Below, piece after piece: positions 1-9,078 of a stretch of DNA of 64,000 bases; position 1 is the stretch's first letter, and every line of letters starts with the position of its first letter. The notes beneath the pieces were generated by a model. The model searched no databases and was not told the origin of the DNA. It saw nothing but the letters and a program-made list of their open reading frames with translations. Source of the stretch: Powellomyces hirtus (Eukaryota > Chytridiomycota > Chytridiomycetes > Spizellomycetales > Powellomycetaceae); the NCBI GenBank assembly GCA_025526995.1, contig JAHLKG010000003.1, forward strand, positions 1,116,001 to 1,180,000, given 5' to 3'. The translations under genes were made by a program, and so were the position numbers.

Positions 1-1
1 C

Positions 2-379
2 GGAGCTGCTATTTCATGGAAATCTCAACGTCAAAAATCAACGGCGCTATCCACAGCAGAAGCAGAATACATTGCACTCGCGGAATGTGCAAAGGAAGCA
101 CTCTGGATCCAGGGTCTCCTATCCGAACTGTCAGCAACGGAGCAGACAGCAGTTCTCATCTATGAGGACAATCAGGCCGCTATCAAGCTTGCCGCCAATC
201 CGACGCATCACCAACAAACCAAACACATCGATGTCCGTTATCACTTCCTGCGAGACCTCGTCGGTAACGAGCGCATTCACCTACAGTACATTGAGTCCAA
301 GCTCATGCTGGCTGACGCCCTGACGAAACCGCTACCTTGCCCATTACTTGATGATCTGCGACATCGAACTGGACTCTGA
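2..379 (+). CDS. pol: Copia-B RNase H, C-terminal end of pol (partial at window edge)
   Basis: Open frame from the window edge to TGA at 377-379. It encodes the typical Ty1/copia RNase H end: SWKSQRQKSTALSTAEAEYI, then the YEDNQAAIKLA block, KHIDVRYHFLRD, and the ending ADALTKPL. RNase H removes the RNA strand during reverse transcription. The rest of this element lies left of the window. It is followed by an antisense gene, a purine tract and an LTR (893-1159), so it is the 3' end of a Copia-B element. No stop or frameshift is visible in the part seen. Confidence 0.93.
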   Translation, partial: GAAISWKSQRQKSTALSTAEAEYIALAECAKEALWIQGLLSELSATEQTAVLIYEDNQAAIKLAANPTHHQQTKHIDVRYHFLRDLVGNERIHLQYIESKLMLADALTKPLPCPLLDDLRHRTGL

Positions 380-427
380 ACGAAATCAGATTACGCCAAA
401 TCTCACTGATATACACCCGTTATAAGT

Positions 428-868
428 CTAGTTGAAATACACCCGCCGCAACCACCATCTCAATCGACGGTCCGACTTGTTGCATTTCGGGCAACGTATT
501 TCTCCACTTCAATGCACCAGACCCCGTGAACAGCTCTCACACAGAAAACAGGGGTTTCTTTCTCCACAGGCGTGCGGCGTCCGACAGTCTTTTCTTTCGT
601 AACACCTGTCACACCGCCTTCTCGTTACTTCCCCTTCAAAGAAGTTAATTCACTCTTTTCTGTGCAATGCGAGATATCAGTACCCTGAAACCAGCACAAC
701 GGAGCTCCTTCCTCACCTGCAGATAACACATCTGCGTGCGGCGTCGTCAGGTGTCACCCAAATGTACTTCAAACACCGGAAGCACAGCAGGTGCCCGCAG
801 TCCCCACAGAATTCGGCATCTCGAAAAAGGCAAACAGGACACTTCGGAGCTCGACCGTCTTGGGGCAT
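428..868 (-). pseudogene. Antisense RING-finger gene of Copia-B (two exons, two in-frame TGA)
   Basis: Not visible as one ORF because it is spliced. Exon 1 is 868-717, starting at ATG 868-866, only 25 nt from the LTR. It encodes a canonical C3HC4 RING: Cys10, 13, 24, His26, Cys29, 32, 47 and 50 (C-x2-C-x10-C-x-H-x2-C-x2-C-x14-C-x2-C). The intron is 716-660 (57 nt; GTGAGG donor, CTGAT branch-like site, CACAG acceptor, phase 2). Exon 2 is 659-428 and encodes a second Cys-rich RING-like cluster (RCDRC ... CFLCESC ... CPKC), ending in TAG at 428-430. Two in-frame TGA codons (652-650 and 511-509) make this copy a probable pseudogene, unless splicing differs. RING proteins are usually E3 ubiquitin ligases; the role here is unknown. 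It occupies almost all the space between pol and the 3' LTR. Confidence 0.72.
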
Positions 869-880
869 GTTTGGTCCCCA

Positions 881-892
881 AAGTCGGGGGAG
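881..892 (+). other. Polypurine tract of Copia-B
   Basis: AAGTCGGGGGAG lies directly against the LTR start. This is where the plus-strand primer of a 3' LTR is expected, so the LTR at 893-1159 is the 3' LTR of the element whose RNase H lies at 2-379. Confidence 0.75.
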
Positions 893-1159
893 TGTTGAGA
901 GTGGACTTTTGAGATAAACCTGTCAAATCGACAGCGCTCCAAAACTCCACGTGACTTCCGCTGTGCACTGGTGCTTCATTTAACCGCGTATGCTTAGATA
1001 GCTTGCACAGCCACCTTTCTTCTTCTTAGCGTAGATCTCTTTCACCCATCGTTTACACAACAACAACACAATCATCCCATTGTCATTGAGAGTGTCGAGC
1101 TAGCTTTCCTCTGTTGCACTACCCCTTAACCGGACCTATGCACAACACAACGCACAACA
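893..1159 (+). repeat. Copia-B LTR (267 bp), shared by two elements
   Basis: Starts TGTTGAGAGT and ends GCACAACA, with perfect terminal inverted TGTTG/CAACA. A purine tract precedes it and a primer binding site follows it, so one LTR is the 3' LTR of the upstream element and the 5' LTR of the downstream one. A CACGTG box lies at 948-953. Confidence 0.85.
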
Positions 1160-1174
1160 GGTTATGAGCCCTGA
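1160..1174 (+). other. Primer binding site, initiator tRNA-Met anticodon arm
   Basis: GGTTATGAGCCCTGA directly follows the LTR end. It is the exact complement of TCAGGGCTCATAACC, the anticodon stem-loop of eukaryotic initiator tRNA-Met. Drosophila copia is known to prime from a half tRNA cleaved in this loop; the same use here is inferred. Confidence 0.85.
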
Positions 1175-1240
1175 TAGCCCTCTCAACGCTTAAAACGACG
1201 AGTTTCCTGTATCCTTCTTCTTGTTGTTCAATACTCAATC

Positions 1241-3531
1241 ATGCCATTGTCCCGTAGCCCCGTTCGGACCCGGTCCGGAACAAACACTGCGCCTGCGCCG
1301 ATGCAGGCTTCTGCAGATGGGGGTCCTCGCAGCGAGGACAACAGAGGTCGAGCCAGTCGACCTGACGATGCGGTCGTCACTAAGGAGTATTTAGAGAAGG
1401 CGCTGTTGGAATCCCAACGCATCACCGCCAAAATGCAGGAACGCATGCTGCTAGAATTGCAGCGACTCGCCGCCGAGTCACAACGAGAGATGATGGAGAA
1501 GATGATCTCCACTTTTGCACAGATGCAAATGCAGACGGCCGCCGCTGCAAACTCTCAGGTCTTCCCGGAAGACCGCCCAGACTCTCGTTCGTCGGAGAAC
1601 TCTTCTCCCACTTCGTCCTTGATGAATCCCGTCGCAAAGGAGCTTTTTAAGCAGGTTCCCAACTTCAACGGCGATGTGAGCAGTCCGCAACTGCTTCTCG
1701 AATTCATTGCAAAACTAGACGACTTCTTTGAGGTTGCATACCTTCCGCCGCTTCTCGAAACAAAGATGGCGGTGAGCAAACTCACATCCACCGCTCACAT
1801 TTGGTGGAGGACTCAGGAAAGCCAGGGGACCGCTCCCCAAACATGGAATCTTCTGCAAAACAGCGCTACGTCTGAGGTTCACACCACCAGCGTTCAGTTC
1901 AATGATCCGTGATAAGCTGAATGATCTCTTGCAAACCGCGTCGGTCATTGCATACAACAATGTGTTCAACAAGCTTGTCATGCAGATCCCCGACATGAAC
2001 AAAGAAGAGATCGAGCACCGCTATCTCAAGGGACTCAAACGTCCCATCTACCCGGCCATCATCTCGAAGGATCTCTTGGATCTAGACGTCATGCAGGAAG
2101 CTGCAACTCGTCAGGAACAGCTTACCTCGGCGCGGGGTGGCCGCCCGCTCAAAAACGAGTCTCGCATTGAGGCTCATGTGATGCACGGTGGCCCGGCCGC
2201 CAACGCCAACGTCAACACACACGCGCATCGAAAACTGTGGAAAACGTATCCACGGAAGGATCAACAACTACGTTGCCGCTTAGTCCCAGGGTCTCCTTGT
2301 CACCTCTGTAAACAAACTGGTCATTGGATGAAGGACTGCCCGCAAATGAGAAACGCGCGTGCGCTTCTCAAACAACATCAACAAGGACCCGCTGCCGAAG
2401 CAAATCTCATTTTGGCAATTAACCACAGATCCTTGCACTCAATTGCTCTCGACTCTTGCGCAACGCATCACGTCATCAAGGACACTATCCTTCTCACCGA
2501 CCTGCGACCCATCCCGGCAGTTCAAATCAGCGTTGCAAACGGCGAAAACCTCATCGCTCGTCAAGCAGGCACGCTCACCGTCAGCAACAACGACACGGAC
2601 GAAGGTATAGTCTGCGTCGACGTGCTCTACATACCCGACGCAAGCCGCAACTTGGTTTCCACATTGCCCTTGAACCAGGAAGGTTATGAGATTACGTTCT
2701 CAACTAAAGGTTCCTCTATTTCAAAGGACGGCCACGTCATCCTGCCGCTCCGCCACAACGGAAACCTGCCATTTATCGATGGCTACGTTGAGACCACCGC
2801 CGCTGCTTTTGCGACCGAAGCTGCAAAACAAAGGACCGCAATGTCTATAAACTATGGCACCAACGCTTTGGGCACATCGGACAACGAGCGCTTCAAGCTG
2901 CGAATCTGATCTATTCTCTCGATCTGCCAAACAACGTCGAACCGGAGCACGCGTTGTGCTCCGGCTGCTCTCTCGGTAAATCCACCCGGCTGCCCTTCAA
3001 TGGGCAAAACCCTCGACCTGCGACCAAACCTCTTGATCGCATACATTCGGACATCCTTGACATGGGCGCCAGTCTTCTCTCTCTCTCTGGCGCCCGCTAC
3101 ATCCTCACGTTCATCGACAAATACAAACGGTATTCCGTCATCTACCTCCTCAAGACCAAAGATCAAACCAACGATTATTGGCAAAACTATTGCACGTACG
3201 CTGAACGTCATCTTGACTCCAAGATCAAGGAGCTGCGCTGCGATAACGGCGGTGAATACTATCCCCTACAGGCTGAGCTGCTCGCCGATGGGATCACGTT
3301 AAACCCTACTCACCCGTACTCCTCTCAGCAAAATGGCATTGCTGAACGGTTCAACCGTACGCTCATGGACCAGGTCCGAGCGATTCTTCATGACAGCCGC
3401 GCTCCTTTCAAACTTTGGGGAGAACTCGCTATGGCCGTCAACTATCTGCGTCAACGGACGCCATCAACGTCTCTCAACGGAGAGACCCCATACCAACATT
3501 GGTTTGGGACCCCTGCCAATGTATCGAAACT
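1241..3531 (+). pseudogene. gag-pol: Copia-B gag-pol (gag, protease, integrase), frameshifted and truncated
   Basis: ATG at 1241. Gag covers 1241 to about 2400, with a frameshift near 1855-1870; homology continues in the +1 frame (ALRLRFTPPAFSSMIRDKL) and ends with the zinc knuckle CHLCKQTGHWMKDC. The protease has the DSCATHH site (DSG-type, with Cys for Gly). A second frameshift near 2850 precedes the integrase HHCC region (LWHQRFGH ... CSGC). The DDE core shows HSD, RCDNGGEY and NGIAERFNRTL. The frame is cut at about 3531 by a Copia-A LTR fragment, so no RT or RNase H remains. Confidence 0.9.
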
Positions 3532-3724
3532 CCTAACTTGGAATCTTCGCCTAGAACATGTGACCACCATACCGGTAACGCTAAGAGCTGAATTGGATCA
3601 CGTGGGAGCACGTGATTAAAGAAAAAGTAGACTAGAACGCTTGACAAGCAAAGCATTACTGATAAGACTTAAGACATAAAATACTTTCACATACATTACA
3701 TCTCCGTGCATCTGACAACGCTAC
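3532..3724 (+). repeat. Copia-A LTR fragment
   Basis: Matches the middle of the Copia-A LTR, from CCTAACTTGGAATC to GACAACGCTAC. It lacks the first ~50 and last ~125 nt. It abuts a complete LTR of the same family. Confidence 0.85.
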
Positions 3725-4091
3725 TATTGGAATGTTGAGCCTTGCGTACTCAACGTTAGTCCTTACATTAGATCCTAACTTGGAATCTCCGGCTAGAACT
3801 TGTGACCGTCATACCGGTAACGCTAAGAGCTGAATTGGATCACGTGTAGTCACGTGATTGGAGAAAAAGTCGATTAGAACACTTGACAAGCAAAACATTA
3901 CCAATAAGACTTAAGACACAAAATACACTCACATACATTACATTTCCGTGCATCTGACAACAATACACTGTCATCTGCATCACAGAAGAGCTCTGTAAAC
4001 CCCCCTCTACAAAGTTTACTGGAGGCTGCATCGAATTCGGCCAATCCTCTGCATTTCCGAAAAAGTACTGGAAACGCTGATATCTCCAATA
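3725..4091 (+). repeat. Copia-A LTR (element A1, 367 bp)
   Basis: Begins TATTGGAATG and ends TCTCCAATA (7-bp inverted ends TATTGGA/TCCAATA). It contains the CACGTG pair at about 3841-3857. A primer binding site with one mismatch (GGTTATGAGCTCTGA) follows at 4092-4106. Confidence 0.9.
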
Positions 4092-4205
4092 GGTTATGAG
4101 CTCTGAGACTGGTCGAATTCTAATCAGTCTCCCTTCGTAAAACCTGGAAACTACCAGTCTTCCGTCCAATGCAAGTGGCAAAAAAGTACCAAGCACACCT
4201 TCAAG

Positions 4206-4553
4206 ATGCCTACTGCTAGATCTCCCATTCAAGGAGTGCAGACCCGCCAACAAGCCCATCAAACCACACAAGAAGCTGAAAGGGGTTCTGACGCTGAAGG
4301 AGACGTTAATATCCATGCCTCAATCTACCATGATTCCCACGACACAGATGCCGAGGTGGATGAGATGAATCCTGGAGAAATTCATGCAGAACCGGCAACA
4401 GAACTGACCAAACCACAAACTGACATTGTCATGCATCTTCTGCAGAGGTTCAAGATGGAAATGGATGAAAACTTTGACCATCAGATGGAGAAGTTGGAGA
4501 AGACTCTTTTGACTAAGTCAAATCCTTTTGCTACATCACCTTCCCATCAATAG
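4206..4553 (+). pseudogene. gag: Copia-A gag, N-terminal fragment (A1)
   Basis: ATG at 4206 begins MPTARSPIQGVQTRQQ, the diagnostic Gag start of this family. The 115-aa frame ends at TAG 4551-4553, where the sequence switches to the opposite strand of another Copia-A gag. In intact copies Gag runs on for hundreds of residues, so this is a broken end. The 114 nt between LTR and ATG is leader. Confidence 0.88.
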
Positions 4554-5594
4554 AAAAGATTTGAAACTTTGGGTTCTGACAGGCTCCGCTTGATGTTTGT
4601 TCATTCCTTGAAGGTAGGACCATTTGTAGACCAGAAATGGAATGTCCGTGATGAGCTGGCTGGTAATCTTCATGAACGAGGCGATGTACTGTGCAATGGT
4701 ATGGCTTCCTTAACATAGTCTTTCAAGCTGAGTGAGTAGGATTTCCTTGTGATCAGTCGGTTGGTAACGCCAAAGGAATGGTTGCTTGAAAGTCTGCCAA
4801 TTTGTGATGGGATTATGTTTCCCTGCTTCAGCCTTCTTGCAGTGGTTTTGGTACCATTGCTTTGCCTTGCCAAAGAGCTTGCTGAAGATGAATGCGAGTT
4901 GTTCTTCTCCAAGTACAGATTTGAGGCGAAAGACCACATTGATTTGATCAACAAAGTCAATGAGTTTTGAGAGATTTCCCGCTCTGTCGAATGTGATGAC
5001 TGCATTGATCGCTGATTCAAAGAATTTGAATGATGTCCGCTGGGCTTCACTGTCTTTGCTTTTTCAACTGCTCGTAGTCGTAGTGCTCTCCGTTAGGGAA
5101 GAGGGACGAAAGTGAGGGGCAACTGGGGCTTCAACCCCTCTGTGAGTAATGTGTTGATGTAGGAAAGGGTACTCAAGGCCTGCTTTTGGGCTTCTCATCG
5201 GTGAAGTAAGTGGATTATGACCGCCGATGTGAGGATTTCCATTTTCGTATTGATGGGAAGGCGATGTAGCAAGAGGGTTTGAGCTAGTCAATAAAGTCCT
5301 CTCCAACTTGTGGATCTGATGGTCGAACTTTTCATCCATTTCCATCTTGAACCGCTGCAGAAGATGCATGACTTTGTCAGTCTGCGGTCCGGTCAGTTCT
5401 ATTGCCGGTTCTGCATGACTATCTCCATGATTCATCTCATCCACATCGGCATCTGCGTCGTGGGAATCATGGTAGATTGAGGCCTTGATATTAACATCTT
5501 CTTCAGCGTCAGGACCTTGTTCGGCTTCTTGTGTGGCTTGATGGGCTTGTTGGCGGGTCTGCACTCTGTGAATGGAAGATCTTGCAGTAAGCAT
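4554..5594 (-). pseudogene. gag: Copia-A gag fragment (A2), inverted
   Basis: Reading leftward from ATG 5594 (MLTARSSIHRVQ, equal to MPTARSPIQGVQ elsewhere), Gag runs to about 5064. It continues in shifted frames through LKSVLGEEQLAFIFSKLFG (near 4910) and ERLC, with several frameshifts, to the junction near 4554. It meets the plus-strand A1 gag tail to tail, forming a large imperfect palindrome. The PBS is on the minus strand at 5695-5709. Confidence 0.85.
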
Positions 5595-5709
5595 CTTGAC
5601 AATGTGCACGGTACTTTCTTGGCACTTGAATTTCGACGGAAGACTTGTAGTTTACAGGTTTTACGAAGGGAGAATGATTCGAATTCGACCGGTCTCAGGG
5701 CTCATAACC

Positions 5710-6075
5710 TATTGGAGATATCGGCACTTCCAGTACTTTATCGGAATTGCAGAGGATTGGCCGAATTCGATGTGGCCTTCAGTATACTTCGTAAAGGGGG
5801 TTTACAGAGCTCTTCTGTGATGCAGATGAAGATGTAGCGTTGTCAGATGCATGGAGATGTAATGTATGTGAATGTATTTTATGTCTTAAAGTCTTATCGG
5901 TAATGTCTCGCTTCGAGCGTTCTAATCTACTTTTTCTCCAATCACGTGATCACACGTGATCCAATTCAGCTCTTAGCGTTACCGGTATGACGGTCACACG
6001 TTCTAGTCGGAGAATCCAAGTAAGGATCTAATGTAAGGACCAAACGTTGAGTACGCAAGGCTCAACATTCCAATA
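5710..6075 (-). repeat. Copia-A LTR (A2, 366 bp), shared between a pol end and a gag start
   Basis: On the minus strand it runs TATTGGAATG (6075) to TCTCCAATA (5710). Upstream on that strand lie the RNase H end and a purine tract; downstream lie the PBS and gag. It is a single LTR serving two elements, as at 893-1159. Confidence 0.88.
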
Positions 6076-6114
6076 CACTGCCTGTCCGAGCAATCAATCC
6101 ACGATGAAGGGATT

Positions 6115-6942
6115 TTACTCATTCAGGAGCTCCGTCATGGACGCTTTCGTCATTGGCATGATGGTGTTATTGTAGTGCTGGATGCACATGCTTTCGTGAT
6201 GGTATTTAAATGCCGGGGCCGGTAAAGGCTTTGTAAGTGAGTCGGCAACCATTTCAGCGGTGGGTAAGTACTCCAGATGAATCTCCTTGTTGATGTGATC
6301 ACGGATCAAGTGATGTCAAATGTCAATGTGCCTGGTACGGACATGATGAACGGGGTTCATTGCCAATGAGATGCATGACTGGTTGTCTTCGTAGATCGTT
6401 GTGAGTCGAGCATTTTCATCGAGATATTCTGGGATTTGGAGTTTTTGCAGAAGTGAGCAAAGCCAGATTGTTTCTTGAGTGGCAAAGGAAAATGCCATAT
6501 ATTCAGCTTCGGTAGATGAGAGAGCAACGGTGGGTTGGCGCTTTGAAGCCCAAGTAACGTGGCCCGCATTTCCAATGTAGAAAAGGTAGCCAGTGATTGA
6601 CCGTCGATCAATGGTATTGTTTCCCCAATCGGCATCGCTGTAGCCGTGAAGGGTAACGTTGTTTCCGCCGATGCAGAGGCTGTAATCTGATGTTCCTCGT
6701 AGGTAGCGAAGAACGCGCTTTGCAGCTTGCAGATGTTGAGGCGAAGGGTTGCTTGCGAAGCGAGAAAGCATACTGACCGCGACAGCGATGTCAGGACGCG
6801 TGCATATCATCAGGTACATGATAGAACCAACGATTTCGCAATATTCTCCTTCTTGCGGATTAGGTGAAGTCTTTGTATTTTTGACTTCGTAGGGTTTGAG
6901 CTTGGTCTGGTCCATCGGAGTGTTGACGGGCTTGCAATCTTG
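6115..6942 (-). pseudogene. pol: Copia-A pol, RT end and RNase H (fragment)
   Basis: Encodes CKPVNTPMDQTKLKPYEVKN, LMICTRPDIAVAVSMLSRF, YLRGTSDYSL and the RNase H blocks HGYSDADWG, ALSSTEAEYM, IYEDNQSCISLA and ADSLTKPLPAP, ending at TAA 6115-6117. One in-frame TGA at 6316-6318 replaces the CGA (Arg) of other copies, a CpG transition. The fragment is cut at about 6942, where the G1-1 chromovirus begins. Confidence 0.9.
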
Positions 6943-7266
6943 GCGGCCCTGGCGCGGGTCGCGTCGCGGTAGTCTCCGACGGGTAGTCTCCGCCCTTCGT
7001 GGTGCGCGAAATCGTCGGAAAGTCTATTTCTCTCTTCGCAGGGGCCCTAGATGAATCTCGAGTAGCTTTCTCCACGCGGATTTTGATAAGTAACATCTGC
7101 TGCGCTCCGTAGGGGATGAAACACTAACACCTGAATTTCCGAGCGTTCCCAAGCAGGTCGAGCCTTTAAAAGGTACTGCCCGTTGAATCTCCCCCTCTCG
7201 CTCTTCTTTTCTTTGTAGCTCGACGAACTCACACCACACACACACACATACACACACACACACACC
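6943..7266 (+). promoter_or_regulatory. 5' region of the G1-1 antisense gene
   Basis: Matches the 5' region of the second copy (29661-30006). It holds a TATA-like TTTAAAAG (7165-7172), a CT-rich tract (about 7189-7216) and a CA/TG microsatellite (about 7229-7265) ending at the ATG. This is a plausible fungal core promoter for the antisense gene. Open frames on the other strand here look like chance. Confidence 0.5.
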
Positions 7267-8015
7267 ATGGCTGACACCCCCAACAACTCTACTCCCCCCC
7301 CCCGACACCACCACCACCACCCTGGGCAAACGCCGGCCCGCCCAGCAACTTGCGAAAGGTGCAACCAAGCGGGCCCAGCCCGCCCGGGTGAGTAGGGGTC
7401 GGTGCTCGTCCTCGGCTGTGGCAACTCGTCTCATGTTCCCCGTCTTCCCTTGTTGTCTACAGGACCCCTCGGTCCATGAAAAGTCCACCCCCGAGAGGTC
7501 GGCCGACTTGCCCTCTTGCTGGAAGTGCAACCAATTCCGCAAGAGCAAGATGTTCACATCGGAATGCCACCATTTGGTGTGCCGGCCCTGCATCGTGGCG
7601 GCGGCCGATGACACGGTATGTCCCCCCCCTTCGCTGAGAGGCGGCCTGATGTCTTCCTAACGGTGTGGTTCCTTCGTTCCTTTGCTTTCCAGAACGACGG
7701 CCCTCAGGGCCAGTTGACGTGCGGCGCCCCCCACTGCGGCCGGGTTCTCTTCTTTGCGGCCATCCCCGCCGGGTGCCAGTTCGCTGGCTGCAACCATGTC
7801 GGGGCGGACCTCCGCATGTTTCCATGCAACCATCTCCAGTGCATGGGCCACGTCCGCGTGTAAGTAGTACTCTTCGGCCTGCTGCTGTCGTACCTGACTA
7901 CCTCAGCTCTCTCCGCAGCGAGATGAAAGTGGCAAATTACACCCCCCTCCGGTGCGGGTTGGGCGACCGGTGCCACGGCAACCGGTGCCAATTCTCCTTC
8001 ACCAAGATTGGTTGA
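7267..8015 (+). pseudogene. G1-1 antisense tandem RING-like zinc-finger gene (4 exons, exon 1 frameshift)
   Basis: Antisense to the element, downstream of pol. Exons: 7267-7387, 7463-7615, 7693-7859 and 7919-8015 (TGA 8013-8015). Introns of 75, 77 and 59 nt are GT-AG. Exon 1 is 121 nt against 114 nt in the intact copy: a run of ten C (about 7294-7303) puts it one base out of frame, by mutation or homopolymer sequencing error. Exons 2-4 keep the full Cys/His pattern: SCWKC, ECHHLVCRPC, LTCGAPHC, GCQFAGC, PCNHLQCMGH and RCGLGDRCHGNRC. All splice sites are conserved with the second copy. Function unknown; two RING-like modules suggest ubiquitin-ligase or nucleic-acid binding activity. Confidence 0.75.
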
Positions 8016-8249
8016 TTAGTTCTCCCCCCCCTCCTTCTTGTACATACTTTCACTTGTTGTCTGTTGCTCCTTCGGGGCCTGGCCTTCGGCCCGTATAATC
8101 AAATTCAGTACCACAATCTCATCGCTGTACTTGCCTTCTCATCGCTGTGCTCCCTTGAGCCTTATAGCATTTCGTATGCGTCCGCTGTGTCCAATGTCAC
8201 TCGGCTTCCTCCCGGCTATGGTGCTCATGGTAGATGCCCTGCATCACAC

Positions 8250-9004
8250 TTCCCCGTTGGGAAGACCGCCCAGCGGTTCCCCGGCCATCGTCCAACAATG
8301 CCGGTATCTCACCTAGTGAGGTCTACTGCCTCGCAGTCTTCGGCTCATCGCCCAGCGATCCCGGCATCTCGCCCAGCGAGGTATGTCGCCCAGCGACCTT
8401 CGGCCCATCGTCAAACGATGCCGGCATCTCACCTCGTGAGGTCTACTGCCTCGCAGTCTTCGGCTCATCGCCCAGCGATCCCGGCATCTCGCCCAGCGAG
8501 GTATGTCGCCCAGCGACCTTCGGCCCATCGTCAAATGATGCCGGTATCTTGGCCGAAGCCCTTCTCTTCCCCTTCGCGTGGGTATGTACTACGGCCATGG
8601 TCCCCGCGGGTGTCGAGGTACGCTGCCATGCAAATCTGGTGCCGGTCACCTTGCATCGGCAGCCGGTCGATGCCCAGCATCACCCTTCTCACCCAGTGAG
8701 GTATGCCGCCCAGCGGCCTTCGGCCCATTGTCAAACGATGCCGGTATCTTGGCCGAAGCCCTTCTTTTCCCCTTCGCGTAGGTATGTACCACGGCCATGG
8801 TCCCCGCGGGTCTCGAGGTACGCCGCCATGCAAATCTGGTGCCGGTCACCTTGCATCGGCAAGCCGTCGGCTCATCGCCCAGCGATCCCGGCATCTCACC
8901 CAGTGAGGTATGCTGCCCAGCAGCCTTCGGCCATCGTCCAACGATGCCGGCATCTTGCCCAGCGAGGCATGCTGTCCAACAGCCTCCGGCCATCGTCCAA
9001 CGAT
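8250..9004. repeat. Array of ~20 compensatory 13-nt hairpins (60-bp units) in G1-1
   Basis: Thirteen-nt inverted repeats with 5-bp stems and 3-nt loops recur about every 20 nt. Examples: ACCGC-CCA-GCGGT (8265), CTCAC-CTA-GTGAG (8308), ACTGC-CTC-GCAGT (8325), ATCGC-CCA-GCGAT (8347), CTCGC-CCA-GCGAG (8368), GTCGC-CCA-GCGAC (8385), ATCGT-CAA-ACGAT (8407), GATGC-CCA-GCATC (8669), GCCGC-CCA-GCGGC (8705), GCTGC-CCA-GCAGC (8912), GCTGT-CCA-ACAGC (8971). Three hairpins with spacers of 8, 4 and 9 nt make a 60-bp unit (8341-8400 recurs at 8461-8520). Two ~120-bp spacer blocks (about 8540-8667 and 8740-8870) interrupt the array. It lies between the convergent ends of pol and the antisense gene. Confidence 0.9.
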
Positions 9005-9078
9005 GCCGGAATCTCGCACTTCAATGTCCTCTACCTCAAGTAGCATCTCTCTTGTTAATTTACGGTACAGCTCACTAT

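Noticed and set aside
7024..7614. 196-codon minus-strand frame over the antisense gene's 5' region
   Set aside because: It runs through CA repeats and the zinc-finger exons in reverse and is not kept in G1-2 (only short pieces at 29753-30167).
8250..9004. CRISPR-like array
   Set aside because: Units are imperfect tandem repeats with no unique spacers, in a eukaryotic retrotransposon, with no cas genes.
8234..9043. Open frame of 269 codons through the hairpin array (and 154 codons at 30965-31429)
   Set aside because: The 60-bp unit is a multiple of three, so open frames arise in several phases on both strands; the composition only repeats the unit and the length is not kept between copies.
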